NCBI GenBank assembly: GCA_016806645.1
Contig: JACSYO010001932.1
Location: 346,501 to 410,500, forward strand
Direction: 5' to 3'
From: Ophiodon elongatus
Taxonomy: Eukaryota > Chordata > Actinopteri > Perciformes > Hexagrammidae
DNA: 64,000 nucleotides
Below are positions 49,019-60,250 of the stretch, one piece after another; the first letter of the stretch is position 1; every line of letters begins with the position of its first letter. The notes under the pieces were generated by a model that ran no database searches, had not been told where the DNA came from, and saw only the letters and a program-made list of their open reading frames with translations. Both the position numbers and the translations under genes were made by a program.

Positions 49019-49489
49019 CATACGTGCATGTACATTTAACTCTGTCCTCATTTCATCCTAAAAGCCGTAGGCTGTTTTTGTTCTAGTTCACCAGTTAAAA
49101 CACACCATTGAGAACGACAAAACAGGAAGTGAGGATGTGCAATAGGACAGGAAGTGAAATGAGGAGCCATTGAGGACACAGGCGTGATTATAAGGTTGGA
49201 AGAGGTACCGGGTGAGCAGCAAAGAGCCAGAGACTTGTGATGTCAGCTGGAGTAACAAGCAGCATCTCATAACCAGGGTCAATTAGAAGGTGGCTTAGCT
49301 TGCAGCTAAATGCTACATACAGTGTTAGCTGTCACATGTCAGGCATCGCACCAGAGCCATTCTTTGACTGAATGGTGGTATGGTCTGGTGCAAAGCCACG
49401 ATTCACTTCTGAAATGAGTATTATTATACATATTTTGAATCCCATTTAAAGTCATAGCAATTATTAACAAATGCAGGTGCATCACTTAG
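49018..49489. other. Presumed intronic sequence, nothing distinct
   Basis: Complex sequence; 'aacaggaagtgaggatgtgc' and 'gacaggaagtgaaatgagga' (49120-49165) give two ETS-type GGAAGTG cores 29 bp apart. Confidence 0.3.
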
Positions 49490-49640
49490 TTGGCCAGAGT
49501 GCGATTAATTTTCGGCACACTATAATTAACAGCCGTTCATACCAGTGTAAACAGGTAATTAATTACCCCTCATTTTTGTCTATTGACTTTATCAAAGAGA
49601 TGTTAATTGAATTCTGTGTTAGTTTCTGAGGCTGTCGGCT
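49490..49640. promoter_or_regulatory. Motif-dense candidate enhancer
   Basis: Within about 110 bp: TATAATTAACA (49521-49531), a forkhead consensus TGTAAACA (49546-49553) directly abutting the perfect palindrome GGTAATTAATTACC (49554-49567), a TCF/LEF site ATCAAAG (49591-49597) and TTAATTGAATT just after it. The block is complex and free of simple repeats. Enhancer status is inferred. Confidence 0.35.
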
Positions 49641-51734
49641 GTGACAACACACCTCCCAATACAAGGTAATGTTTGTTTCAGGGCTAATGCATGGCATTAT
49701 ATTTTCAGTATTTATAGTGTAAGTGTCCACACCCTGTTGTGAATTGGTTTTGTGGTATTAGACCGTATAAATATTACGTGATATGTTTGCAATGTATAGG
49801 TCTATAATTAAGATAATTTTAGGATCTGCTTCGGTACCAGTTGGCAGTGATGTTGACTTTGCGTCTCCTCAGTCTGATCTTCCCACTCCATCTCTGTCAA
49901 ACAGTATTAATATTCACATGTAGCAAGAAGGTGAGCTTATAGCCAATGCATGTGAGCGACATTAGCTTGAACAGAAACTGCAAACTGCAAAGTTCGTTGC
50001 ATTAATGTGTCAAACGCCTCATGTGAATTTGTAAACGTGATTCCTCATTAACATTGCATTGAGGTTGGCACAGTAGCAGCAGTTGGAGTTGTGTGATGTG
50101 CAAATGAAAGCAGTCTTTGTTGTCAAGAGAGATGCATAATTTTTTTTTGTAAGACTGCTATATTTATCTCTGTTATAGCTGTTTGACTGTCCTCAAGAGC
50201 TTGTGATAACAAATAAGTGTGGAATTCATTTGCTGCTTGTAAAATGGCACCAGGGCCACTTCAGCCTGGAGGGAGGGGATTTTCTTTTTGTCGTGGTATG
50301 ATGACTCTTCTAAAGAGCAACCATTACTAGGACTGTCAGGAAAGCTCTGTGCTCCCGGTTTAACTCGCTGCTCTCAACGTTAACCCAAGTATAGAAACGC
50401 TCTTCCTCCCTGCGACATGTGCCTTTAAGTGAAATACACCCAAACAGACCACAGTTCTAAAGGTCATTGGTTTCTCTTGAACATACTTTTGGGAAAACAG
50501 TGACCTGGTCCACAGCTCTACATTTTATGGGACCTAGAGGAATCCTTTAGTCAGGATATGCTAAAAAGAGATGTTCTCTGTTTTCTTCTGACGGAGAAAT
50601 ACAGGATGAACTCGCTGATTTTGAGTGTTTTTGACAAACCCATTTTCTATTCCAGAATTATTGACCATGAATGTTGAGCTTGGCATTTCTATGAAATCCA
50701 ACAAAGTGCATTTTAACATTCGCAAACCACCGTCCTGTAATTTTCCTCCAGTTGTTTTTCGTTTAAAAAAAAAAAAAAGGAAAAAAAAAAAATCCTGCAA
50801 AAACACGTTGCGTAGTTTTTCTGCTGCACAAAGGTAATGCTTATCAGAGATCCTAAGTGTCATGTGACTCTTTCAATCTAGATCTGCCACCAGACACATC
50901 GTTAAGCACTGATATTTTACTGTTCCAAACCAGTGTCGCTATAGATACATGTTCGCAGCAGCCATTCATCAGTGCAACATAGGCTTAGCTGCCTGATGAC
51001 ATGCCACTTTAGATTTGTTTCCGTCTTGGCAATGAAGGCGCCTCTGTGTCGCTATTTGTACATCAGGCTAAGGGGATTTCTAGGCCGCCACCTGATTCAC
51101 ATTGCTGTAATTGAGTTGTGGCTATAAGCACTACTGTGCCTTCCCAGGCCCCAGGTAATTCACACACCACAGAAGCACTGTTTCACTCCAATTTTCACAT
51201 GATGTCCGGGGCTCAAATGTGGCGTGTGAGAAAGTCCAATCTATTGGAAAAGTGGTGCAGGCAGATTACAGCGAGTATGAGAGTGAGGGAAGGAAAAAGA
51301 GTGTAAGAGTTTTCTTGTAGTGAAGCAGTTCTGTGCCAGAGAAGCTGGGGAGCCACTGAGTCGGCAGCACGTGGATAAGGACTACAAAGCTCTCGGTTTC
51401 AAATATCTCTCTCTCTCTTTCTTCCTCTCTCTTCAGAGCTTAGGAGCTGCAATCGATTCAAGGGGAGATTTCCTTGGCCAAGGACAGGGAGATTGACGTT
51501 TTTGGGGTAAGCCCGAATTTGTCGCTCCCGTCAACTCTGGGTAATTGGACTTCTGCACACTCCACAGTTGTGTCTGTGGCTACCAACCACCATCTTGCTC
51601 TCTATACAAGAGCATTGTTCCTCATCATGTGACTGCCATGTTGGTTTTGTGGTCGTATTGAATTTTGTCTGTCTTTTCACCATGTCGCATCTGCCATTGT
51701 AAAGGTCACTGTTTATGTGCAGTGTAAGCATTTT
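49641..51734. other. Presumed intronic sequence, no gene recognised
   Basis: AT-rich complex DNA. An A-rich run A14-GG-A11 lies at about 50765-50792. No exon supported. Confidence 0.35.

Positions 51735-51813
<79 letters not shown>
51735..51813. repeat. (CA)n microsatellite
   Basis: CA array of 79 bp with a single GA interruption at 51761, ending in a C run. Confidence 0.97.
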
Positions 51814-51815
<2 letters not shown>

Positions 51816-54157
51816 CCCGTACTGGTTACAGGAGGTACTTCTGGTCTTGGGGCCTGTGCCGCCAGTGGTAGGATCAAGTCTAATCCTGATGCTGTTGCAT
51901 CACAGTTGGAGCTGACAGCAAGGAGATTTGCTCTGTCATGTTTAAGCGACAAAGACAAAACAAATACAGCCATTCATCATTAGGAACTGGCTCGAAGAAC
52001 TTGGACCATCACTTTGTGACTATAGACTGATTTATTGGGTATGATTCATCTTCACTGTGTCGGCTTCAAAACACTCTGGCGGCAGAACAAATAGTTATGT
52101 ACCATTTATTTGACTCTGGCATTTCTCTTTATTTAATTTCGTGTTGTTTGCCAGAATGTTGCCACAATAAGGACCGACAGGAAGGAGCTGAAAAGGTTGG
52201 TCAATTTCTCTCAGCCGATCATAGCATCCAGTCCCCAGGACTATGGCTCAGTTTGTCCTGTCCCGTCCTATTTGGGCTTTCTCCTGCCTGTACAAACTAG
52301 CGTTTTTACTCTCCCTGTTCCTCCCTGTCATGTCCTGTCCTGTCCTATCCTGTCCCTTCCTGGCCCTGTGGGGAAAGGTGATTCCCCCCCCCTTCCCCAG
52401 ACAAACACCTTCCCCCATGGCAGCCTCTAAGCAAAAACAAATAGACTGGTATGTATACAAAGATGCCAGGCAATGCCCAGAAGAATGCAGACTCCCGCCA
52501 CAAGCCCTTCAATGGACGGCCACACCAAAGACGGTGTTTGTGTGTGTTTTGCGCACAAGCACATATTCACACCCACAGAAGACATCCGTGTGTCGTAACC
52601 GGGGACGACAAGTGGTCTGGCAGACACTCCTCTGTTAGCAACCAGTTTGGCATACGGCTGGCCTGATGGACAAGACGCAGGCTGGCACATTGGCTCTTAT
52701 ATGCGTACAACGCTTGAGTTCCTCCTTCCTTTTGTATTTCCTCACCCTTTTGACTTGTTTTCCTGGGGAAAGTTATCCCACTGCGTCGTAGCTTTTAGAA
52801 ATTGACAAAGGCAGCAAGTAAAGTAGGTCAGTTGTCTATTCAGTTTGGCTCCCCATTTAGTTGTTTGGGGAGCATAAAACCGTATCCACTTCATTTGTTC
52901 ATGATGACACATCACTGTTTTTGGAAGTCATCTAATTATTCCATTAGCCGCTTCATTTATTCGTCGCTGTGTTATTTCGTGAACCGGGAGACGGTACACG
53001 CAGTACTTGCATGCAATCATTTTCCAGTTTCTCTCACTCTCTGAGTTAGCAGGTTTGGGGTTTTCATCTCCACGTGAAGCGGTATTTAACCCCCAACCCC
53101 CCCCTTCCCTCCTTCCCCGCCATAATTTAGATCCAGTCTCCTCCGCGGGTTGGGAAGCGGCCCCGGCGGTTGATGTGGAACACATGCCTTTAATGATTCA
53201 CACTCTGTATGCGGTAGGTAGGTGGTGGCTGCCGAGCCCTCGGTCTAGAATGGGACTCCTGTGTTTTTCTTTTTTCGGTGTGGGTTCTGTTTTTTCAAAA
53301 CTCCACTTCGGACATGGAAACTTCGGGGAAGTTAAAATGTGTTGTTCGTGTCCAGTTGTTCCCGTGTAATGGCACCTCTTATTCTCCCTCGAAGCTGAAG
53401 AGATTGGAATAATCAGCACTCTACATATTTGTTGTTGTTTTGCCAGACTTTTTTTTGTCTTGCCACCGTGCTACAGCAGCTTTTGTACTTGAGTTCCCCA
53501 TCTTTGATTAATGTCATCTCAGATTTCTTTGAAACTCTAATAGCTGTTCTAAATATGAGCGAAGTGGTGCAATTGTGTTTGCACGCTCGGGCTTTCCAAC
53601 ACTTCCACCTTCTGATTAACCAATTTGATTTGTCAGATTTACACAATCCCCCCAAATTTGGAGAGTTACAGTACGGTTGAGTAAACCACTTCAAGCTCAG
53701 TTGGTATTTTGTGCCTCCGAGCTCATTTATTGTGAGGCATTTGAATTGCAAGATATTGTGCGGCATCTTACTTCCTCACCGTCAGCAGGATAGCAGAAGT
53801 GCGCCGCAACTCCTGATGCTCAATTGATTTAAGTTTTCGCTCTTGCGTGTGCACTCCACCCACAGTGAGAAAAAAAAAAATGGAGAAGTTTGACAAGACG
53901 GCATGAATCTCATTTGGAAAAAAAATGTCAGTCTGTGCTCATTCATCCAATTACCCATTGGTTTACCTTTCATCGTGTGTGCGAGAGAGGAGTTTCTGGC
54001 CGTACAGTCAGAGAACAGTGAAACGTGACAGGGAGTGGTCCCGCCATCCGAGCTGGCATAAATGGCTTCCTGTTTTTTTGCTTTCACGCAGTCCCCCGAA
54101 CGTCAGCCTACATCTTTCCATCGACGCTTCCATCTTTTGTTCTTCCTCTTTTCTCTC
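51814..54157. other. Presumed intronic sequence, no gene recognised
   Basis: A degenerate (CCTGT)n pentamer run occurs at about 52328-52360. Frames of 117-131 codons at 52243-52638 and 53413-53766 have no domain. C runs near 52384-52393 and 53092-53103. Confidence 0.35.
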
Positions 54158-54158
54158 C

Positions 54159-54195
<37 letters not shown>

Positions 54196-54200
54196 TCTAT
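54158..54200. repeat. (CT)n microsatellite
   Basis: CT array with two TATCT interruptions inside a pyrimidine-rich belt (about 54120-54215). Confidence 0.95.
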
Positions 54201-54959
54201 CTCTTCCTCTGTCTCGCCATCCTGGGTCCCACGCCCCTTCGCGTGGCCTTGTCTGACCTCTCCTTCCTCCGCTCACTCGCACACTTCTCCATCCCCTACC
54301 ACACACACTGACTGGACATCACACGTGCATGGTATGAAGACAAACGGCCCGTGTCCTTGACATAACTGTAAGTTGAGCGGCTCTTTCCTTTTTGCAGAGA
54401 CAAACTTGTGGGTGGCCACAGCGCTCAAGGTAGAAAACACGCTCGCTGACCTTGCTTGACAGAAGGGCTGCTCATTTGCAGCGGATTCTCAGGAAACGGC
54501 ACGCATGTGCCAGGCTGAGGCATTATATTAATGTGCAAAATTGATGCAGTCCCCGTTCTGCTGGCGGTAATGGATCGTGTTTTTGTCATGATTCAAGGTA
54601 ATGTTTGTGTGCGTTGTCGGAGGTTGGAATTCTTTGCTTGAGCGGGAGAGTAATTTAGTTTTAGCGCTTTCCCCCACAAATACTTGAAATAATGCTCATG
54701 AGTTTACCAGTCCTGTTTACTGTGTTTTATGTGGTGGTGCTCACTTTTTACAATACCCATAATCCTCAGCATAACAAAGTGCCTCTCGTAAAGTGTTGCT
54801 TTAATGAAACTATGCCTTTGTGTTGTTTATGCACTGGGTTTTGAGTAAATTGGTGTTAATCTGTTTTGGGGGGGTCATAAATTAAGCTTTTTGTTAGAAC
54901 TTGTTTTATGAAGTTCGATGCTCTCAAAGCTGGTTATGGAACAACAGAGAGAGCGCTTG

Positions 54960-55350
54960 AAGTACGGAGAGTGTGTACCGTGTGTGAGTGCTGAAATTGA
55001 TGAAGAGACCTCCCTGGATTTAAGTGTTGCTACAAAGCACGACCCGATACTGTATGCAGAGCGCCCCAGCCACTCTAGGCGCGAGGGCGTAGCTAACAGT
55101 ACTGAGTAGTCTGCAGTTCCTCTTCGGGGCGCCTCCTGACAGGAACTTGGCAGCAAGGAAACATAAACAAATTCCCTGTGGTGGGCTGGCAGGCTGGGCG
55201 GCGCGGTTCCCCCCTGTTACCATACATGCACAGCGCAGCGCTGCTCGGCTCAGGCTAGCCCGCTCAGCTCAGCACCCGCAAGCTGTGAGAAATAGATCTT
55301 AAAGGGACAGGTGCCGCCTGCAGTCCTTAAAGAGGCACAGGCCCACGCGG
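54960..55350. promoter_or_regulatory. Second CpG-rich patch
   Basis: CpGs cluster ('aggcgcgagggcgtagc', 'gggcggcgcggttcc', 'cagcgcagcgctgctcgg', 'cacgcgg') in sequence of higher GC than its surroundings. A 63-codon plus-strand frame (54918-55109) and a 67-codon minus frame overlap it; neither has a known domain. A direct repeat CTTAAAGRGGCACAGG-type occurs twice (55298-55316 and 55327-55346). It may be an alternative promoter, a non-coding RNA exon or merely a GC-rich island. Confidence 0.25.
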
Positions 55351-55363
55351 TATCTGTGGCCTG

Positions 55364-55391
55364 TTTTTTTTTTTTTTTTTTTTTTTTTTTT
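55364..55391. repeat. Poly-T (28)
   Basis: Uninterrupted T28. No recognisable retroelement is attached. Confidence 0.95.
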
Positions 55392-56172
55392 GTTGCAGAA
55401 ACGTCTGCTGTCCACTGTACTGCCCCAGATTGACAGTGAAGTGCGTTACTTCTGGCGCACTGACTGGGGGGGAGGGAGGGGAGGGTCCCAAAATGGTTGT
55501 TTGTGCTGAGGTAGCAAAAAAAAGCTGTAGCGATGATGATGTAACGGCGGAGGCTGGGGAGACGGGAAGAGGAGGCCTTGCAATCCAGAATGGAAAAGAG
55601 AGAGGGTGTGGTGGACCCGACAGTCATAATACACACACACACATTGCGCAGAACTCCCACAACCAAAACATACTCGAACATACATGCTTGTGCACACATG
55701 CTTATTTATACATACGTGTGTACGTGGGGACTCACATGACTGCAGTTTTCTCTGTCCTCTCCCTCCCTCTTTCTCTCTCACTCTCGAAACACAGTGGAGT
55801 ATTGTGCAGTCTGACCTGGTCCATGTCCAAAGGCAAAGAGAACCCAGATTGCTGAAACAGAGGGCCCACTACTAACAGGCTGGCCAGGCTGTAGTTGTTA
55901 TAGCCTGCTATGGCCTTCCAAACCAATGGGGACAGCTAACTGAGCCCAGAAAATGAGTGTGCATACTATGTGTGTGTGTGTGTGTGTGTGCGCACGCGCC
56001 CATGCACGCTCGTTTTGATCAGCCACAGAAGGGTTTTTTGGAGCGCATTTGCAGGAGCTGAAATGGCACCTTCGTGCAATTTCATAAGCACTGGTAAAAG
56101 CATTTGCCTGACTTTTAATAGTCCTTCGTCTCCACAACATCATCCAAAGGCACTATTTTCAACCATACTTTA
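55392..56172. other. Presumed intronic sequence, no gene recognised
   Basis: A short GT array at about 55970-55990. Overlapping frames up to 149 codons at 55250-55699 cross the T28 tract and encode poly-Lys or low-complexity sequence. Confidence 0.35.
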
Positions 56173-56280
56173 ATGGCGGTGCTGGTGGAGACGGGCCACA
56201 GAAAAGAGGGCGATGGCGAGGACGGGGAGGAGGAGGAGGAGGAGGAGGAGACCCATCTCCTCTCCTACAATTTCTACTAG
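56173..56280 (+). other. Short acidic open frame over a (GGA)n repeat
   Basis: ATG 56173 opens MAVLVETGHRKEGDGEDG, then a poly-Glu run from (GAG)n (56227-56250), ending THLLSYNFY at TAG 56278-56280, 35 codons. The context AATGG is acceptable. The Glu run comes from a microsatellite, so I regard this as most likely non-coding. Confidence 0.12.
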
Positions 56281-56689
56281 CAGGATTAAATGTGGTAAAT
56301 AGTCATTCTTTTTTTCACTACTTTTTTTTCCTGGAATGGTGATGATAGCAGGAGCCAGCTCACGGTCTGCCTCTTTGATGTCAGTCGTCTGCCTGACGGG
56401 CTCATCTGCCTTTTTATGTGATTAACACCTGTATGAGTGCGGTAAAGTTACAAAGTGTAGCGCTTTTAACAGGCTGGATTTTCTATGTTTAGATTTTGGA
56501 GTATTTATTTGTGGTAATGTTTTTTATTATAGTAGATGGAAAGCAATTTGGGAGACAGATCCCTAAAGTCGAGATGAAATGAAAACTCTTATATTGTGCT
56601 CTTTTCAGGGCGAGCTTAACATATTTGTATAACTCTGCTCATCTAAATTCATGACATAGTTAAGTTAATTTCCTTAAGTTGCATCTACA

Positions 56690-57187
56690 CTTAGGGATGC
56701 ACGTCATCGGTGTAGGCAGACAAAGGCTTTAAAATGAAATATCGTCATCCGCCAGAAATGAACATTTCCTCCAACATGAGCGATCGAGGAAGACGAAGCA
56801 TGTGCAAAAATAAATATGTCTGCAGTGTGGAGGTACATTGTTTTGCAACTTGTGAAATAGGTCAAATTTGCCTTGGTTGTGCATATTTTCAGGATTATCT
56901 CCGGGACAGCTGTTATAGTGGGATACTTTTTTCTGTTTTTGTTTGAACATGTTGCGTAAAAATGAATTATGGCACATTTTATTTGTGACCTAAGTTGAAG
57001 TAGTTTTCTTTATTTTGCTTGGTGAATGTTTTCATTTTGAAAAGCAGTGTATTTTATGTCAGTGGGACATCATGATAACAGTAGTCATATTCATATTGAT
57101 AAGAGAGACTTTTGGCATTGGCCAAAATTAGTTGGAAATTATAAATATCGGCATATTGGATATCCAATATTTTGCATCCTCACCTAC
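56690..57187. mobile_element. Decayed hAT-like DNA transposon remnant
   Basis: The left end 'cttagggatgcacgtcatcg' and the right end, read inverted, 'gaggatgcaaaatattggat', 'atccaatatgccgatattta' resemble the 'aggggtgcacgatattggat' terminus of abundant fish hAT-type elements. Inside, a 70-codon plus frame contains SDRGRRSMCKNKY, faintly like the start of a BED-zinc-finger segment, but Cys/His spacing is broken. No catalytic domain remains. Family assignment is from recall. Confidence 0.5.
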
Positions 57188-57355
57188 ATTAACGGAGCAC
57201 CTTACCACAAGTAATTTTAGTTGTGCTATTGCACTGGACCTTGATTAAACCTTTATGTAAATCACCTCTTCTCCCAGGTCCCAGAACAGGATGTGGTGAG
57301 GCATTATGTCACTGAAATTTTGTGGAAGTAACAATGCAGTTGCTTCCCCAATTGT

Positions 57356-57390
57356 GTGTGTGTGTGCTTGTGTGTGTGTGTGTGTGTGTG
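57356..57390. repeat. Interrupted (GT)n followed by (GA)n
   Basis: GT units with one CT interruption, then a short GA run. Confidence 0.9.
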
Positions 57391-57720
57391 AGAGAGAATA
57401 GAACTGTCAGTGCCCTCTCTGTGAGCAGCAGAGGAGTGGAGGACGAGCAGGGGGTGACAGAAAGTGTTAGGATGCACTGACAAAGCACAGCACAGGCGGC
57501 TCTGGTGACACTGCAGTGCACTGGAGGAGGAGAGAAAGAGAGACAGTTAAGGAGAGGGGGAAGAGGAAAAGGAGCCGAAAGATGGCACCCGAAGTGAGTT
57601 GGAGAGAATCTTCCCACACAGAAAGATTGTAGATGAGGACACTGAAAATGGGAAATTGAGAGAAGTAGACGAGGACGAGCACTCCTGGTGTGGCACTTGG
57701 TCTCCTGGGATACCATTAGC
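57391..57720. other. Purine-rich spacer, no gene recognised
   Basis: 'gtggaggacgagcagggggt' and a purine-rich stretch at 57521-57580. The 135-codon minus frame has no domain. Confidence 0.35.
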
Positions 57721-57724
<4 letters not shown>

Positions 57725-57812
<88 letters not shown>

Positions 57813-57838
57813 ATGTGAGCGAGCGAGCGAGCGAGCAA
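57725..57838. repeat. (GT)43 followed by (GCGA)n compound repeat
   Basis: 87 bp of perfect GT (57725-57811), then GCATGT and five GAGC-type tetramer units (57816-57836). A compound microsatellite, alternating purine-pyrimidine in the GT part. Confidence 0.97.
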
Positions 57839-58831
57839 GTGCATGTACAGTAGGTGACGTTCCAAATTCAACTTGTTATGAACGTCTCTTCTTAATGTCC
57901 GTACCTGTGTGTCCCAGCACTCAGGTGGAGTAAAACCTCCCACCAATTAGGTAAAGAAGACGGCATTAAGGGCCCAGATGTATCACCCCCGCCCCCCCTT
58001 CCTCCTCTCCCAGGTCCCAGCAGGCGCTTCTCTGTAATGGCCCCCTATCGATCCTGAGGCCTCCTTGTCCACACTCAATGCCCCATCGATCGGCACCTCG
58101 CAAGGAGTCTCAGGGGGCTGCTTCACATCCCGTGGCTTCGCTGTGTAGATTGTGCATGTGTGTAAAACAGCGCTTGTTTATATTTCGGAAAAGGAACCTG
58201 TGTCTGCATGCCTGTGCGTGTCCATACCTTTTTTTCCGACAGCCTTCCTGTTTATCGTTAATGTAGCCGGAAACCTTCTGTGAAATTGTCCCGTCGCACC
58301 ATCAAGTGAAGGTCTTACTCTGATTAAACCGTGAACGGCGCAGGCCTCCGCTTCTGAAACCCTTGCAGCATGAAGACATAAACACCCAACATGAAAAGAC
58401 TCGCTCAGCCACTCCGCAGTCTCCCACAAGAGAGACAAGACAGAAAAAGAAGAAAAGACTCCCTCGCCTCCCATGTAAAAAAAAAAAAAAGGAAAAAGAA
58501 AAAGCCTGATTAATCAGTCAAGCCACATGAAAACTTTGCTTGTTATTGTTGCTGCTTGATTTATTGAAGGCCTGGATCTGGGTCAAGCATCCCCCTTTTC
58601 TCTCTCTTCTCTTCTTCCTTACCCTCGATGCCTTTTTTTCTACCTAAATAAGGGCCCACCCCCCACATCTCTTCCCTTTGTCTCTCATCTGGTTTTCTGT
58701 TTTTGTTAAAGGACAGTTGATTAATGGTGCCACAGACAAAGCCCGCAGTCTGCTCTCAGCCCGGGCTCAGATAGGGCTCCGCTCTAGGTAAACCAAAACA
58801 CATGTGCTCTGGACAGCCACTGGGAACCCCT
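57839..58831. other. Presumed intronic sequence, no gene recognised
   Basis: An A run near 58477-58490 and pyrimidine-rich DNA around 58590-58690. No exon supported. Confidence 0.35.
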
Positions 58832-58932
58832 GGAGAGAGAGAGAGAGAGAGGGAGAGAGAGAGGGATAGAGAGAGGGAGAGAGAGAGGGAGAGAGAGGGA
58901 GAGAAAGGGAGAGAGAGAGAGAGAGAGAGAGG

Positions 58933-58973
<41 letters not shown>
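58832..58973. repeat. Long (GA)n microsatellite
   Basis: About 140 bp of GA with GGGA interruptions. A homopurine-homopyrimidine mirror tract able in principle to form intramolecular triplex DNA. Confidence 0.97.
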
Positions 58974-58975
<2 letters not shown>

Positions 58976-59899
58976 AACGACAGTAGTCGCTGATGTATTA
59001 TATACAGTGATATAGGGTCCTTCCCGCACTGGAAAATGTGCAGCAAAAAGGAACAGGAGGAAGGGTGAAGGAGTTGTGTGTAATGTGCTCAGAGACGGCC
59101 GACGTGCTCGGGGCGTGGCCGTAACTGAGACGGAGTTGCACCACGATGGCCTCTATGTGTTCATTACAGGATGAAGGTATCCTTCCGCACGGGGCTCAGC
59201 TTCACCTCTCACTGTGCGCAATTGCACATATTTACAGATTTCGATGTAGCGGAGAGACATTTCGTCACCTTGAGTATTGTTTCTCGCCCGCAGGCTCCTC
59301 AGGAATGAGTACAGGGCTATGGGAGTCTTGTCGGGGGGAATAGCTTTATTGAATGATAACATATTATTCCTGTGACTGCATTGAGAGCTTTATTGTCAAT
59401 TGTCTCCACAATAGCCGAGGCTTGCCACTCATGACGTACTTTATTGCCACACGCCTCCGTCTTTCGTGTGCGTTTGTGTATTTATGTTTGTATGCAGCTA
59501 ATTGGCTGCGCTCACTGCCTGAGGTAAACATGTATTCTCAGGAATTATTACCCAGAAGGTATATTGGTTAATAACAACTATGTGTTCAGTTATACCATAT
59601 GGCACTCACCTACTGAACCCATATAGACATAATACAATGTTCAATGTATTGTGTGAGATTATAAATGGTGAACTGTCTCATATAATGTGTTTTAGCTCTT
59701 AACTTGAGGGGCTCGAGGTCAGAAACTCCAAACAATATAGCGCTATATGTTCACTGCATTTTAACACTCGTATTTATTGCCAGTAAGGACCAGAGAACAA
59801 ACTTTAAAAGTGTGACAAAGTGGCCACAAGCTGGCTAATGTCAATTATTTGGTCAGTTGACCCAATCATTTAATCATAAATAACATCATAAGCTTTTTA
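58974..59899. other. Presumed intronic sequence, nothing distinct
   Basis: 59350-59480 is complex and repeat-free ('ctgcattgagagctttattg', 'tcaattgtctccacaatagc'), a possible conserved block. No coding signal. Confidence 0.3.
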
Positions 59900-60250
59900 C
59901 ACAAGTGGCTTGTTACTGAAACAGTGCCACCACCCAACCTGCAGTACGTGGGCCAAAGCAAACAGGGGCTGAGTGTTGCTTTGGAGGTAGAGCTCCAGGA
60001 GGAGTCCAGCTGGGAAGCAAGGCCACTGTCCAACAGCAACAGCGCCAGCACTTTGCAAAATCGTGAACACCCAGAGAATGGATGGAGCTCTCTTGATGCG
60101 CTTGTTGCAGTCATCCGCTGCGTTTCACCCAGACAATATGTGCCTGCCAGCTTCCTGTCTTTCCCAGCACCCAGGGGGGATGATCCCAAAGCCTTCCTCT
60201 GGGCCCACGAGGGATTAGCGGTGGCATGTGCACTGCCGTAAGAAGAGGCA
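59900..60250. other. Complex segment with frames on both strands, unassigned
   Basis: Balanced composition with a 105-codon plus frame (59924-60241) and a 107-codon minus frame (59866-60189). Neither product matches a domain I know, and no consensus splice sites frame them well. Confidence 0.2.

Noticed and set aside
51819..51851. VLVTGGTSGLG, resembling the Gly-rich cofactor motif of short-chain dehydrogenases
   Set aside because: Only about 11 residues match. The rest of the frame does not follow the fold, there is no Tyr-x3-Lys site, and the frame starts in a CA microsatellite.
57280..57332. Terminal-exon-like VPEQDVVRHYVTEILWK after a CTCTTCTCCCAG acceptor
   Set aside because: Acceptor is good, but only 17 codons to the stop and no upstream partner exon or poly(A) signal in place; probably chance.
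59866..60241. Opposed frames of 105 and 107 codons as a gene pair
   Set aside because: No recognisable domain or splice context; overlapping antisense frames of this size are common when GC is locally balanced.
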